Positions 29,769 through 41,483 of a stretch of DNA of 64,000 nucleotides are shown here, piece by piece. This DNA comes from Tritrichomonas musculus (taxonomy: Eukaryota > Parabasalia > Tritrichomonadida > Tritrichomonadidae), in NCBI GenBank assembly GCA_039105265.1, contig JAPFFF010000014.1:434001-498000 (forward strand), written 5' to 3'. Numbering within the stretch: the stretch's first letter is position 1; every line of letters begins with the position of its first letter. A program made the position numbers and the translations under genes. A model generated the notes under the pieces. It ran no database searches and had not been told where the DNA came from. It worked only from the letters and a program-made list of their open reading frames with translations.

Positions 29769-30352
29769 AAATTGAATTTGTATAATTGTGAATATAAATG
29801 GCCGTAAATTTGTTAAGTTTTATTAATAAAAAATTTCATTGAATATCTACTTATTGATGGTTATTTTACAATATAAGTCTGTATAAATGGTAATTATCAA
29901 AGAATATATGATATATAATTCTTTTTTCCCAAATTCTCAAAATATTAAATTTCAAATTATGAATCTATTATTTAAAATATAAACAGAATTCACTCAAAAA
30001 ATAGGAAAAAATTGAAAATGTATGAAATGGATAGCATTTCAAACTAACTCTTCTGTTGATGATTAAATAATCTCATTCATTAATAAAATAAACATATAAT
30101 GTTTTGTCTCAGATAAAACCTATAATTTATTGAAATATATTCAAGCATAATTTATGTTAATATTTTATATTTCAAATGTATTATTTTTATTTTTATATGT
30201 CAATATTTTTGAGGTAAAATATTTTGCCTCAAAAAAATGAGAAAAAAAATAAATGGCATTTGGCCGTTTATAAATTTTTAAAGAGTAAATTTTTCAATAG
30301 ATAAAAAATTAACGTCCTGCAAACTTTATAAAGTTTATTATACTAAAAATAT
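29769..30352. other. Intergenic with near-perfect 30-bp palindrome
   Basis: Spacer between the USP and FOR20-like genes, same strand. It holds a palindrome at 30206-30235 (core GAGGTAAAATATTTTGCCTC, flanked by five T and five A) and CCGTTT at 30264-30269, 84 bases before the next ATG. No gene. Confidence 0.6.
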
Positions 30353-30724
30353 ATGGATACCGAACCTTTTGAAGTTCCTCAGGAAATTAAAGAAAAAGTA
30401 GCAACGAAACTTCGAAATAGTGGCGCCTTAAAACAAATTTCAAGAAAAATTAAAGTTGGAATGACAGCAGCTATTCATGAGTTAAGAAATCCAGAAGCTA
30501 AAAGTAGTCTTGAACTTCAGATTATCAGTCCTGAAAGTGTTGAAGAACGTGCTGGGCTACAATCAGTATATCAATATCTTGAAGAGAAAGGATTAGATTA
30601 TACATTATCAACTCTTCAAGAAGAAACAGGAATACCAAAACAGAACAATAGTAATGTAATTGATATTTTGCAATTAATTGGATTTGTTTATGAAGATGAA
30701 GAAGAAGAAGTTGTTGATGAATAA
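30353..30724 (+). CDS. FOR20/FOP-like LisH basal-body protein
   Basis: 123 residues from ATG 30353. Family knowledge: FOR20 (CEP20), FOP and plant TON1 share an N-terminal dimerisation domain with a LisH motif. They act at centrioles, basal bodies or cortical microtubule arrays. Seen here: a first helix (KLRNSGALKQISRKIKVGM, residues ~19-37) like the LxxSGxLxxIxAxLRAxVF start of that domain. A LisH-type block follows (LQSVYQYLEEKGLDYTLSTL, then QEETGI, residues ~64-90). The tail is acidic (DEEEEEVVDE). Length is slightly shorter than animal FOR20. It would fit a basal-body role alongside the dynein heavy chain encoded upstream. Another small LisH protein remains possible. Confidence 0.6.
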   Translation: MDTEPFEVPQEIKEKVATKLRNSGALKQISRKIKVGMTAAIHELRNPEAKSSLELQIISPESVEERAGLQSVYQYLEEKGLDYTLSTLQEETGIPKQNNSNVIDILQLIGFVYEDEEEEVVDE

Positions 30725-31225
30725 AGCGTAAGAAGAAAATATTAGGAAATATTTGAATAAAAAAGTATTAAAATAGAGAATTCTTTTATCTATTTGTTTG
30801 TATATATTAAAGACAATTCACAAAAATGCAAAAAGAATCTTTTAAGAATAAATAAATGATTTTTCCAAAACTTTTTATATGAGTTTTCAGAAAAATTAAG
30901 AGAGTAGACAAAATCTTTTTTTTGAAATTCTTAACATTCCCCAAACTAAAAATATGTTTCCATTCAAAAAATATTTTCATACTAACTAAAATTAATAAAT
31001 AATTGCATATTTTGTTATTTGCTCTATTATTAGGAAAAAAAAAAGATTGAAATCTTTATGAAAAAGGAATTATTAAAAAAATCCTTCTTTAAATAGATGC
31101 ATGTTTTACTATTGCATTAATTATAAATTTAATACTTCATATACAAATTGTTATTGTAATATATGCAAAACAAATTAAAATAAATTAAACGTTAAAAAAT
31201 TCTCAGTTAACATTAATGCAATTAA

Positions 31226-31261
<36 letters not shown>

Positions 31262-32478
31262 GTGTAAGCTATCCAAGACTTTTTCCAGTTATTTTATATT
31301 TAGATAGATTTTTAATAGCTACATATAATTTACTATTTAAAAAATCAAAATCATCAAAGGTGAATTAGATAATCGCATTTTATTTTCCATAAAAAATAAT
31401 TTGGGTAAAAAATGGTCATTTTGAATTTTTTGATTTTATAAATGGCGGAACCTCATTTTAAATAATATTCCCTATTCTTATAATATATTTTAAAGCAAAA
31501 ATATTGAGTTTGATCGTTTAAAATTAATTTTCTAACCGCCGAAAATTGAATCATTCCGTTTATTAATTCAACTTTTTGAACTCATTTTTCAAACTAAACT
31601 TTATCTTTGAAGTTATGTTCAAACAAAATATATCATTTTATTGAGCATTAAAAGAAGAAATCGAATATTACAAAATATAAAGTTAGAAAAGATCATGTAT
31701 CGAAAAAACTTAAAAATAATTATTATATTAACTTTTTTGGACTAACTACAAAGTAATTGTAAATATTTATGTTTTATAATGTATAATGCATATGTATAAA
31801 ATCAAATAGTATTAGTAGTTTTGAAGGATATCTCTTACGAAGAGAGATCTATTAGTATGTGAAGTCAAAAAAAACTCGATGAATATTAAGTTTTTTGATT
31901 GGTTTCAATGACCAATTTAAAGATTATTAAATGGGTAAGAAAATTTATTAAAATCACCAAATAAAACCTAAAATTCGAAGAGATTTTGAAACTATTTGAG
32001 GTCAAAAAAAGAGTGTCCCACCCATAAAAATATAAACATACCTAATTATGAAATTCGTTGTTTGATGAATCGATAATAAATATAGAAAAAATAATAATTC
32101 ATCATATAGATATAGAGGTGAAGGAAGAATTATGTTTAGAAAACCTCGTTATTTTTTAAATAATCATATGATCAAATTTTTGACTTTTTTTTTTCTATCC
32201 TTTGATTTTAAATAGGAAGTAACTACTTCCTATTTCCGATAATCAGGAAGTTTCTCTTATAGGCAAGATGGTGAAATATTGAGGGAGGTTAGAGTGTCTT
32301 GTTATATGCACATGTATTCTGTTATAGAGATCCTAATATCTAATACCTAATCTGTTTGAATTAATTTTCCAAGTATCTTCATTTGTGTTATATTTTTCTA
32401 TTACGATTTCTTCTTTTCAAAAGCATATATAAGCTCTTCCTTTTGGCGATAAAAAGTAAGAACTAACAAATAAAATTT
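30725..32478. other. Intergenic with long A homopolymer and short palindromes
   Basis: No gene. It contains a run of 32 A at 31227-31258. A small hairpin, ATCTCTTACGAAGAGAGAT, lies near 31831, and a palindrome TAGGAAGTAACTACTTCCTA at 32213-32232 has a third AGGAAGT at 32250. GAGTGTCCCACCC near 32013 resembles an end of a Tc1/mariner-type element, but no partner was found. Confidence 0.5.
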
Positions 32479-32838
32479 ATGGATTTCGTCGACATGAGAG
32501 ACGAAATAGTAGTTGTTCCTATTGATGCTCCCGACCGAACAGTAAAATCAGCAGAGCACAATTCTAAACGTGCAACAATGGTCGGTGCGATTTCATTAGA
32601 TGGAGCAGAATTAAGACCATGCATTGCATTATCTAGTAAAAGAAGCGAAAAAGAATTGATTGCTAATGGCTATGGTAAACAAAATGTTTTGATTATTTAT
32701 CAAAAAAAAAAAAAAAAGGTTTTATTAATTCAAGGAGTTTTTCATGCTGAGCTGACAAAATTTATTCTTGAATTAAATGCTAGAAGACAGAAATATGGAT
32801 ATCAATGGTTTGATACTAACGTTTTTCTGAGTTCTTAA
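32479..32838 (+). pseudogene. Fragment of a pogo/Tc1-mariner-like DDE transposase
   Basis: 119 residues from an ATG that is probably fortuitous. The piece resembles the start of a DDE_1 endonuclease domain: DFVDMRDEIVVVP, then SKRATMVGAISLDGAELRP, then ALSSKRSEKELIANG, the usual context between the first and second catalytic acids of pogo-like transposases. The rest of the catalytic domain and the N-terminal DNA-binding part are absent. A run of 15 A (32702-32716) encodes a poly-Lys insert where the family has none. It is too short to be a transposase, so I call it a remnant. Confidence 0.55.
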
Positions 32839-33059
32839 AATTAATGCTTTTTTTTGCAACTTTATGTAATTATTTTTATGAATAATTAACAAAAGACATT
32901 TTTGTTGGTTGATGAAATATGATAAGAATTAATGAACTTATATAATGATATAATTTATTCAGAATTTTGGTTTTCACTTCTGACGTTCAAAATCAGTAGA
33001 TTATAATCTACTGAATTTGATCATAAGTTTCAATTTTATTATTATTTTTTTGAGGAAAA
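32839..33059. other. Spacer with a perfect 22-bp palindrome
   Basis: TCAGTAGATTATAATCTACTGA at 32993-33014 (first and last 11 bases are complementary with no spacer) lies about 155 bp after the transposase fragment. It may be a fused pair of element ends or a fortuitous hairpin. No gene. Confidence 0.6.
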
Positions 33060-34433
33060 AGATGATCATTTTTTCATGTAATGTTAAATATATGGTTCCT
33101 TTTTGCTATGTGATTAGCTTATCTTGCACTTCTGTCTTCATAAGAGCATTTTTGAAGTTCCATTCCAGCTGATCCTCCTAGTTTGGAGTATCGGTAATGC
33201 TTTTTGGTGGGATCATCTTGTTTGGCACTTCCGTACATCTTGGAAGATCATTTATTTTTTTGATTTAGCTCTCACTAAAAAAATGAAATGTATTTCACAT
33301 CAAATGCATTCAAATATTTGAAAATCTATCAGACTTGATAAGGAACTTTTATATTCTAAAACAATTCCAATGTGAAGTGCATTATTTATTTCAGTACAAT
33401 CAATTAAGCCACATTCAGGGAATAACTGAATTTTATAGTCTATTAACTTTACACGAAAATTCTCAAAAAGGAGTAAAGGATCAGATATAGGGATAGATTA
33501 TTTTTGATTAGATGATGCAATATTGGCAATAAAAATTAAAGTATCGAAATTGTTATTGATAAAAAAATTCAATTTGAATACATTACTTCGGTATTAACAC
33601 TATGTAAATTGATGTAAATTTCAAAAAATTGAACTGAATTGTTTTCAAATTCTTCTTCAGTATCTTCTGTTGTATCAGTAATCCCAACTTTTTGAGTATA
33701 ATTCAAAACAAGAAATGTTCCTGAAAAGCTTCTAAAACAAAAGGCATCAATAGCCAAAGTACATTCAACTCTTATATCTAGCTCTTTTAGAAGAAAAATG
33801 AATACTTAAGATCAACAATTGATATTGATATCTGAGAAATTGCTGCAGAATACTAATCCATCAGGCAATTTTCATAAGGATATGGAAACATTTGCCTCAA
33901 CGTACGGTAAGACTTAGGACTCTGTAAATACAGAAGCATTGCCAAATTATAAAATACATCTGTATATCTTCTTCTCTTTTTAGACCATTTTAGATTATTT
34001 GATACTTCCACAATAAATTCTTGAGAGATAAACTTTCTTGGATCTTTAACTTGATCATAATCATTTTTTTGAGATTAATTTAACTCTTCAAACTTATGAA
34101 CTGTTTTTTTTTTTGCATTTCTGCAATTATGCTTTTTACAAACTGTATTTTGATTTTACGCCTTTTCTCTTGCAATCGTAAATACCTTTACTGATTTTCT
34201 AATTGTACTTCCAGACTTTGGATTTCTTTAATGTATGGTATACTAACACTTCCAGATGGTTGATTTGCATTCATCAAAATGAAAAATGAGTTTAAAAAAC
34301 CAATTTTGAAAAAAAAAGAAATCATGAAGCAATCTCTGTTAAACCAATTTTTTTTAAAATATAGTAATATTTCAACTTTTTTGTATGGATTCTTGCATGA
34401 GATTTTGACAAGAAGTTGATCAATTTTGACCAT
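33060..34433 (-). pseudogene. Degraded transposon-type ORF, several frames
   Basis: Protein-like pieces in order on the minus strand, in different frames with stops between them: MVKIDQLLVKISCKNPYKK (from an ATG near 34430); then KDPRKFISQEFIVEVSNN and YNLAMLLYLQSPKSYRTL; then LAIDAFCFRSFSGTFLVLNY (33757-33569); then ISDPLLLFENFRVKLIDYKI (about 33440). The SPKSYRTLRQMFPYP block resembles the segment before the catalytic core of P-element/THAP9-like and other eukaryotic transposases. LAIDAF and DPLLLFENFR could be around catalytic acids. At least three frame changes separate the pieces. The family is uncertain; a trichomonad repeated gene other than a transposase is possible. It abuts an hAT-like remnant on the opposite strand. 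Confidence 0.45.
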
Positions 34434-34739
34434 TATATTTCAAAAAAGGTCAATTTTGATATTATCAAAAAGATTTTTTTATTTTCTGAATATTTGTTCA
34501 TTATATTATTATTTCCTTATTTTAATTCATTTAAAGATTATAATAGTATAATTATTATTAAGAAATATCTAAATTTTTCATTCAAAAAGTGAAAAATTTG
34601 AAAATAAACGGTCGTTTTTTTATCTTTTAAATAGAGTTTTCCTACCCGTTTTTTACACAGAAAAATATAAAAAATAAACTATTCAATATTATTTAAATAT
34701 TTATAAACTATTCAATTTCTTAATTTTTTTCTTTATAGC

Positions 34740-36030
34740 CAAAATATCAAATCCTCAAGAAGAAAAGCAATTTTTTCAAACATGTCTCAACACGCCATTG
34801 AAGTCATATCGCAATAGATATGGAGTCAAAGATGCTTTACAAAGAGATTCAAATCAAAAAAGACCAGCCTATATATTTTTTATCTAAAAGCTCTTTTTGC
34901 GGCTCAATTTTTTACTTCCTGTAATCATTTTTGCAATATAAGTGAGCCGTGGAGTATCACTTTAGCTTTTTTATATTTGATAAATTGGATTTGTATGAAA
35001 ATGATATTTTTAAATTCAATTGAACAACCTTTTTTCAAATTTTTTTGTTGTTTACTTGATCCAAATTTTAAAATACCAGAAACTAAAGAATTAAGAAAAA
35101 TTATATTTCAATATGCTAATTCAATTTTGCTTGTTAAAATTAAAAATTTAAAAACCAATTATGTCTCAAATACTGTAATTGTCATTCAGTAGCTTTAGCT
35201 CTTTCAAATTTATTTTCAAATGGAAAAGCGTATTTTTTCTTAGCAAAGCAAATTCAATTAGCTTTAAGTTTATTAAAAAGTTTGAAATCTACATTTTTTT
35301 TACATATAAAGTGGTAATCCATTTCACAATGCACATATTTTATATACACAAACTACAATTATATGAAAGAAAAAATTTTGAATAAAAGAAAAAATAAAGC
35401 TCAATTGCATGTAGGTTTATTGACGATAGACTAGTTTTCATTGAATCAAGCCACAAATATTCATACTTCTTATCTAATTGATATGGAAAGTAAGAATAAA
35501 ATTTGTTTTCATGGAATTATTTAAAACTTTTAATTTACTTAAAAATCAAGGTACTCAAATTGCATCCATTATAGACGAATAGTTGATAGATACTTATACT
35601 AAAAACGCCAATTTAGTAGTTCCATTATCAGCTTTTCTGTTAACAAGAGAAGGCTTCAATTTTTGGATGAAAAAGTGTTCTGATAGGTATAGACAATTTT
35701 TTTTTATCTACAGGATGGATTGGTATAGTCTACTTTTGCCTTTCATCAGATATACCAGTCCAAATTGAGATGTATGATTGTTTTGTTGAACATTTATTGC
35801 ATGGTGATCAAATAATAGCTGATCTATTTTATTACTGGCTCTATAAAAGGAATTGTTTAACTGATATCGTCCGTAGAATATTATCAATTCCTTATAGCGA
35901 GTCCCCAGTTGAGTGCCTGTTTGGAGGTTTATCATTTATGATTGATCCCTCATCCAATAAAATGAAGACGACCTGATTGATGCTGAAATGACTATTCGAA
36001 TGTCAACACAAGCTTTATGGCTTTTTTTGA
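34740..36030 (+). pseudogene. Degraded hAT-type transposase
   Basis: Pieces in order on the plus strand: EEKQFFQTCLNTPLKSYRNR near 34760; IEQPFFKFFCCLLDPNFKIP with ETKELRKIIFQYANSI (35017-35130), which fits the region before the catalytic domain of hAT enzymes (a conserved proline-basic block); and near the end RRILSIPYSESPVECLFGGL (about 35872-35932). This last piece matches the hAT C-terminal dimerisation domain (LxIPaTSxxxERxFSxxG). Many stops and frame changes separate the pieces, and the DDE core is not readable. Just downstream the sequence GGGGGCTAAAAAA occurs twice (36289, 36344), possibly from the element's right end. An hAT source could have mobilised the 8-bp-TSD MITEs nearby, though end sequences were not matched. 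Confidence 0.6.
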
Positions 36031-38004
36031 GATAATATATAATTTCCAGTATGAGTTAATGATTCTTTCCCTTTTTATTCTATCTATCATTAAATAGTTT
36101 ATCTTAATAGAGTAATCATCAAGAATTATTGATGTTTTTTAGAATTTTTCGTTTTATTTTTATCTTTATATGTTTTTTAACACATAACTTCCTTTTTTTT
36201 GCATTTATTTTATTTTAATATGCTTTTTTTGCTCTTTTTTTAAATTAAATTTACGATTATTTTCAATTGAAAAAGTTATCAAAAAAGTGGGGGCTAAAAA
36301 ACACTTTTTTACATTTTTTCCCCCATTTTTCCTTTCAATTTTTGGGGGCTAAAAAAAGTTCCCCTAACAAAAAATATTTTAATTATTTTAAACGATTATT
36401 TTCTTTTCAAAAAGTTTTAAATAAAAAAAATTAATTTTTTTAAATATCCATAGTAGAAAATATATGAATTGTTTTTCGAAAAGTGAATTTCATAACCAAT
36501 CTTTGAATACATATATCAAGTTCTGATATTTAGGTTGGCAATGAGTATTGGTTATATCAGATGGATATCTTTTTTTAATTAGAAAACAAAAAAACTGAAT
36601 ATAAAATCGTATTCTGAGCTTGCATAGGAATACGCATTTATAGGTTAGAAATTCTGAAATCATTCAGTGCACTAGAAACGACTACCATGCAAGTTTGCCT
36701 CAAAAAATTGAAAAGAAGCATTCAAATTTGAAAACTAATCGACAATTTTGATAAACTCTATTTTTAAAGATGAAAAGTAAGGTTTTGAGAAACCGCTCAA
36801 AAATTCTGAAATTTGAATCCCCCTTTCAAATTAAACTCAATTATTTGAGAGGGGAATGTAAATGCCTTCTAAAACGTTCCAGTAAATAATTAAGATAATA
36901 TCATTATTACCATTATATTATTCACTCCAAAGTGGAAATGATATATAATATCTTTTTGAGTGAAAAAAAAGAAATATGGCTATTATTAAGATTATTATAT
37001 TAATTTTCACTAACCTATATTTTTCTAATCAACCTCAAAATAATGATATATTAACACCATTTTTATTCATTTTACATATTTGCTTCAAATTTTTAGCTTT
37101 TATTATAATTATTTAATTCTTTAATTTATTCCAAGTTTGATATTTTATGTAAAAAACAGTTTTATTACTATATAATGAGTACACATATATGATATAGGCG
37201 AGTTAAAAATCTTATTATACATTAAATTATAGTAAAAATAAGAAATGCTTCTTATTTTGTCGATTACTTCTATTAAAAAAGAGATTTTTAAATTTTAGCA
37301 CAGATTTATCAACTCATATGTTTTGTCGAAATATAATAACTATAAAATAAATATTAATATTTAATTCAGATAAGAATTAACTTTTGCATAATTTGTTCAA
37401 TTGATATAATTTTCCATAATATTTTCAAATTATTTATAATATTATATTACTAATATTAATAATTTATTTTTAAATCTAATAAACTAGTACAAATTAAAAT
37501 ATTCAATAATATATAAAATTGATTTTGTATATTTTACAAATTATATTTTCAATTAAAAATCGGTTATTAAAAACCCTAATGAAAAGTTTGATCCATTCTT
37601 CATCATTGAAAAAGTTTGAAGCAAAAAATGATAATATCTTCAATATCTTATTTGTAATAAATAAAACAAATATATATTTCAAAATATAAAATATTAGTAT
37701 TATTATAAATATATATAATAATTGTTTTAAATGCGTAACTGATTAAACTTAATTTAAATTTATTGGTAGGTATTTTATTTGATTCAAAACATAATATAAG
37801 TAAATAACAAATAATTAGTGACTTAGTGTAATAAATTATAGACTTGCATGAATTTTTTTTTCAATATTTCAAATAAAATGTTTCCAATAAATGATTTCTT
37901 TGAAGTTTAAGTATGTACTAGCTTTGAAAATACCGAATTAACAATCCGATCAATTTTAATATTAGAAATTCTAAAAAACAGAGTGATTATTTTTTTAAAA
38001 TTTC

Positions 38005-38076
38005 AATTAAATTTGACGGTTTTCTGATTATTTTTTCAATAATTAAATTTGACGGTTTTCTGATTATTTTTTCAAT
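38005..38076. repeat. Perfect 36-bp direct tandem duplication
   Basis: Two identical copies, 38005-38040 and 38041-38076, each with the core TTGACGGTTTTCTGATTA. Perfect identity implies recent origin. Confidence 0.95.
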
Positions 38077-38101
38077 AATAAAATTTTACATTCTTGTTAT
38101 C

Positions 38102-38132
38102 ATGAACCACATTTTCACAAAATGCGGTTCAT
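38102..38132. other. Strong hairpin (14-bp stem, 3-base loop)
   Basis: ATGAACCACATTTT, loop CAC, AAAATGCGGTTCAT; one position is a wobble (A/C or G/U depending on strand), the rest pair. It lies about 515 bp upstream of the Myb gene, just after the 36-bp duplication. Function unknown. Confidence 0.6.
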
Positions 38133-38646
38133 AATATTCAAAAATGAAATTATTTTAATAGCAATATTACTTATTGAGTTTATACAAACATTATGTCACA
38201 ATGTAAGTTTTTTTTTTATCATTGAAAAATTAAGACCTATTTTATTCAATTATTATTATCTATAGAAATCTATTGAATAAAAAAATGAAAAAAAAGATAT
38301 TCTCAAAAATTGTATCTTTCTCTCAAAATTCATTGATTTAATTTTTCAAATAATATAAATAAAAACAATAATTTCATATTTGGCGAAAATGAAACAATTA
38401 TTACTACTATTACTATTTTCCTTTTTTTTGTTTTAATGAAAATTGTTTTTTTGATTTTTCTTCTCTGAAAATTTCCTTCAAAATATAAACTCTGAAAATA
38501 AGAAACTCAAAAAGTAATGACAACCGTCATTGTTTTTCGCGAAAAAAAAACCTAAACGATGATAAATTGAGAGTTGTTGTGACAATTTTTTTTAAAAATA
38601 CTAACCATAGCATTGAAAATATTTTACAATATTTTCTCTTCATTAA

Positions 38647-39603
38647 ATGTCATCTCAACAACAGATACAAACCCCACACCCCCAAAGGAAGAGATTCACA
38701 GAACAAGAAGATATAATCTTAAAGAGGCTTGTTAAACAATTCGGAGCCAACGACTGGAATCGAATCGCTCAACATATACCTCAGCGAAACGCCAGGCAAT
38801 GCAGACATAGATATACAAACTATCTTAACGATTCATATAAACCATCACCATGGTCTGATCGTGAAGATAGTTTGATTATTGCAATGTACCGAAAACTTGG
38901 ACCAAAATGGGTAATGATAGCAAAATCTCTTGATGGCCGAACCGGGAATGATGTTAAGAATAGATGGCACAAACATATTATTAAAACATTTCCAATGCTA
39001 AATCAATACCAAAGCCAAAATCATGGAATAAATCCTTCACAGATTTCATCATCTTCTCAACAAGTTTCAAATAATTCTTCTACATCTACATCTCCACCAT
39101 CATGGAGGCCATTTGGTGAAGAAAATACCAATTATTCAATAGGTTCTATTAAATTGAGTTCCAGTGCTAATTTGTCTAGAAATAACTCATCAGAACCTAT
39201 CACAGCACCTCTTGCGCCATTAAACCCACCTTCTCAAACAATTTCATCTGGTTCTAATTCTTTAGAATACCTACTTTACCCTGGAAAAATTCCTATTTTG
39301 CCTCCTCTTTCATCCAATACACAGATAATGAATGTTGTGGCTTCACCCACCTCATCACCAAGCCAACCAATGAATGATAATCAGACTTTTGAAAATCATA
39401 ATGACATATTCATTGGAAGAATATGCCATGAAACAGATGACGAAGATAAAGTAGTGGTCAACGTTAATTCCATTGATCATACTACTTTCAATCGTAATCG
39501 CTTTGATCCTATCAATTTATTGAATATTCCATCAATTCAACCTCCTCCAATTATTGCCGGTCCAAAATCAACATCTTCATACTTACAGTTTGTTCTTAAT
39601 TAA
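38647..39603 (+). CDS. R2R3-type Myb transcription factor
   Basis: 318 residues from ATG 38647. Two Myb repeats occupy residues ~14-118. R2 has FTEQEDIILKRLVKQFGANDW with HIPQRNARQCRHRYTNYL; R3 has PWSDREDSLIIAMYRKLGPKW with SLDGRTGNDVKNRWHKH. The Trp spacing is normal for DNA-binding repeats (the first Trp of R2 is replaced by Phe, which is common). The remaining ~200 residues are Ser/Pro/Asn-rich and probably disordered. Trichomonads have very large Myb families; some members bind initiator-linked promoter sites. TCTTCATTAA stands directly before the ATG, an initiator-like site. A second Myb gene lies at 56296. Confidence 0.93.
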   Translation: MSSQQQIQTPHPQRKRFTEQEDIILKRLVKQFGANDWNRIAQHIPQRNARQCRHRYTNYLNDSYKPSPWSDREDSLIIAMYRKLGPKWVMIAKSLDGRTGNDVKNRWHKHIIKTFPMLNQYQSQNHGINPSQISSSSQQVSNNSSTSTSPPSWRPFGEENTNYSIGSIKLSSSANLSRNNSSEPITAPLAPLNPPSQTISSGSNSLEYLLYPGKIPILPPLSSNTQIMNVVASPTSSPSQPMNDNQTFENHNDIFIGRICHETDDEDKVVVNVNSIDHTTFNRNRFDPINLLNIPSIQPPPIIAGPKSTSSYLQFVLN

Positions 39604-41483
39604 TTATTTTTTTTTTTGTTTTGTACAAATAGTTATAGTTAGTTTCTTTTATCAAATTCTATTCCTTTTTATAAATATCATTTCGTTATTCCCTTTACTT
39701 TATTCTTTAAGCATTTTACTTTTGTTTTGGCAGATTTACAGTAAGTTGAAATTCTATATAGTCTTCTCAATTAACCTTAGACTTTATTGAGTACTCTCAG
39801 AAATTCTCTCAAAACATAAATAAAAATATATGAAAAAGTTTTCATAAATAACGACCAAAAATTATCGTTTTTTAACGTATGATTATTTTTTGAACTTTTT
39901 CTTATTATTATTTTCAACATTATCAATTATTGAAAGATTTTCTGAAGGTACTCAATAGAGTCTAAGGTTAATTGAGAAGAGGATAAGGTTTTTAAAAAGA
40001 CGGTATATTGACCTCAAAAAGTTCTTGAAATCACATGATATTTCCATCTGATCTTATCAATTTTTAACGAATATTCTTTGAAATTCTTTTACCTTTTTCA
40101 ATATATATTCAAAATATAAACAATAATTAACTTCAATTTCAAAAATTGCAACAATTGAATGGAAATAATGCTTTATGTCAAATTTTAAATTAGCTCTAAC
40201 AATTAATTTTTTTAACTTTTTTCTCTTATAAAATAATCATTATATACATCATCAGTAATTACCATTTTTAAACTAAAATAAATTATATATTATTGAGAGG
40301 ACCAATAAATATTATTGAATAATAAGTTAATGATTGAAAACATATCAACCATTTAATAAATCAAATATATCTTTATCAAAAATTCTAATATCATAATGCT
40401 TGCTTTTATTTTTTATTATATTATTATGTGTATTAATAATATGTAAAAAAATCCTGCTTTATTTTTTAATTTTTGGAGATTATTTACAATCAATAGGATG
40501 GCGGTTCATGGTGAACTTCTCTGAAAAAATAAACTTTTTTAGAAAAAAATGAACTGAAAATAGAAAAAATAAAAATTGTGCTTTTTAATGATAAAAACTT
40601 TTGCATGTTATCATTTACATGAATGTATAGGCACTAAGGTTTAGTGACTAAAGGCTTTTTTTAATTACTCTAAGAAATAAGATATATATCCAATTGAAAT
40701 AATAAAAAAATAATTTCTTCAAAGATATCTCTCTCTCAATATATCAGTTATATCATAGATATGGTGTCAAAAAAGAATAACTTGTATATTTGACTTCAAT
40801 CTTTAATTATTTTTAAAAATTGAACCAGAAAAGAGTCATATCAAACAAAATATTTATCACAAAAAGTTATTAAAAATGATCAAAAATATAATTATATCTT
40901 TTTGTAAATTTATTCAATTATGATAATAATAATATAATTATTAATAATACTTTGTTATATAAATATTAATATTATTTATATTTGATTACATTGAGTATTA
41001 TTCTTGATACAAGATTATGCCAAAATATTTTTTGATAATGCAAACATTTATAATTTTTTATTTATTCAATATTTTTAAAATCACTTATTAGATCAGTATT
41101 ATAAGTTTCATAGTTATGATTCTATGGGATGAAAAATATTTCATGAAAAAGTTGAAAGAATTTCTGCATATTTTCTTTTTTTCTCATTTCTAAATAAAAT
41201 AAAGCATTCCAATTGTTTTCCCCTTGTTAATATTTTTAAAAAATCTATATTTTAAGGAGATTCGCAAGAATTTTAAAAATAATAAATTGTTTTTTTGAAA
41301 AATTTTGAATAGCTAATAAATATAAAACAAATATTATTTTAAAACCTCAATATTTTATTTTTTTGAGTAATAAATTTTTCTTTATCAAGATATAGTTAAA
41401 TAATAAGAACTATTCAAATTTTGGCTTAAGAATTTTTTATATAAAAAAAGTTTGGTAAAAATTTTCGAAAATTTTATGAGGAA
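39604..41483. other. Intergenic with one MITE-like hairpin element
   Basis: Apart from the inverted repeat at 39762-39980 this is A/T-rich spacer with no reading frame, RNA gene or repeat of note. CACTAAGGTTTAGTG near 40632 is a minor hairpin. No clear promoter motif was seen before the next ATG at 41484. Confidence 0.5.
39762..39980. mobile_element. Small inverted-repeat element 3' of the Myb gene
   Basis: 33 bases at 39762-39794 (TCTTCTCAATTAACCTTAGA...) are matched, with one mismatch, by the reverse complement of 39948-39980. Weaker pairing continues about 15 bases inward. The loop is A/T-rich. No TSD was recognised. It begins about 160 bp after the Myb stop, so it could also fold in the 3' end of the transcript. 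Confidence 0.7.

Larger units (their letters stand above)
36031..38646. other. Intergenic: hairpins and tandem duplication, no gene
   Basis: Contains the GGGGGCTAAAAAA direct repeat (36289-36301, 36344-36356) and a hairpin with CCCCCTTTCAAAT and ATTTGAGAGGGG arms (36819-36855). It also holds a perfect 36-bp tandem duplication (38005-38076) and a strong hairpin (38102-38132). The last 20 bases before the Myb ATG read TTTTCTCTTCATTAA, an initiator-like sequence. Otherwise plain A/T-rich DNA. Confidence 0.55.
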
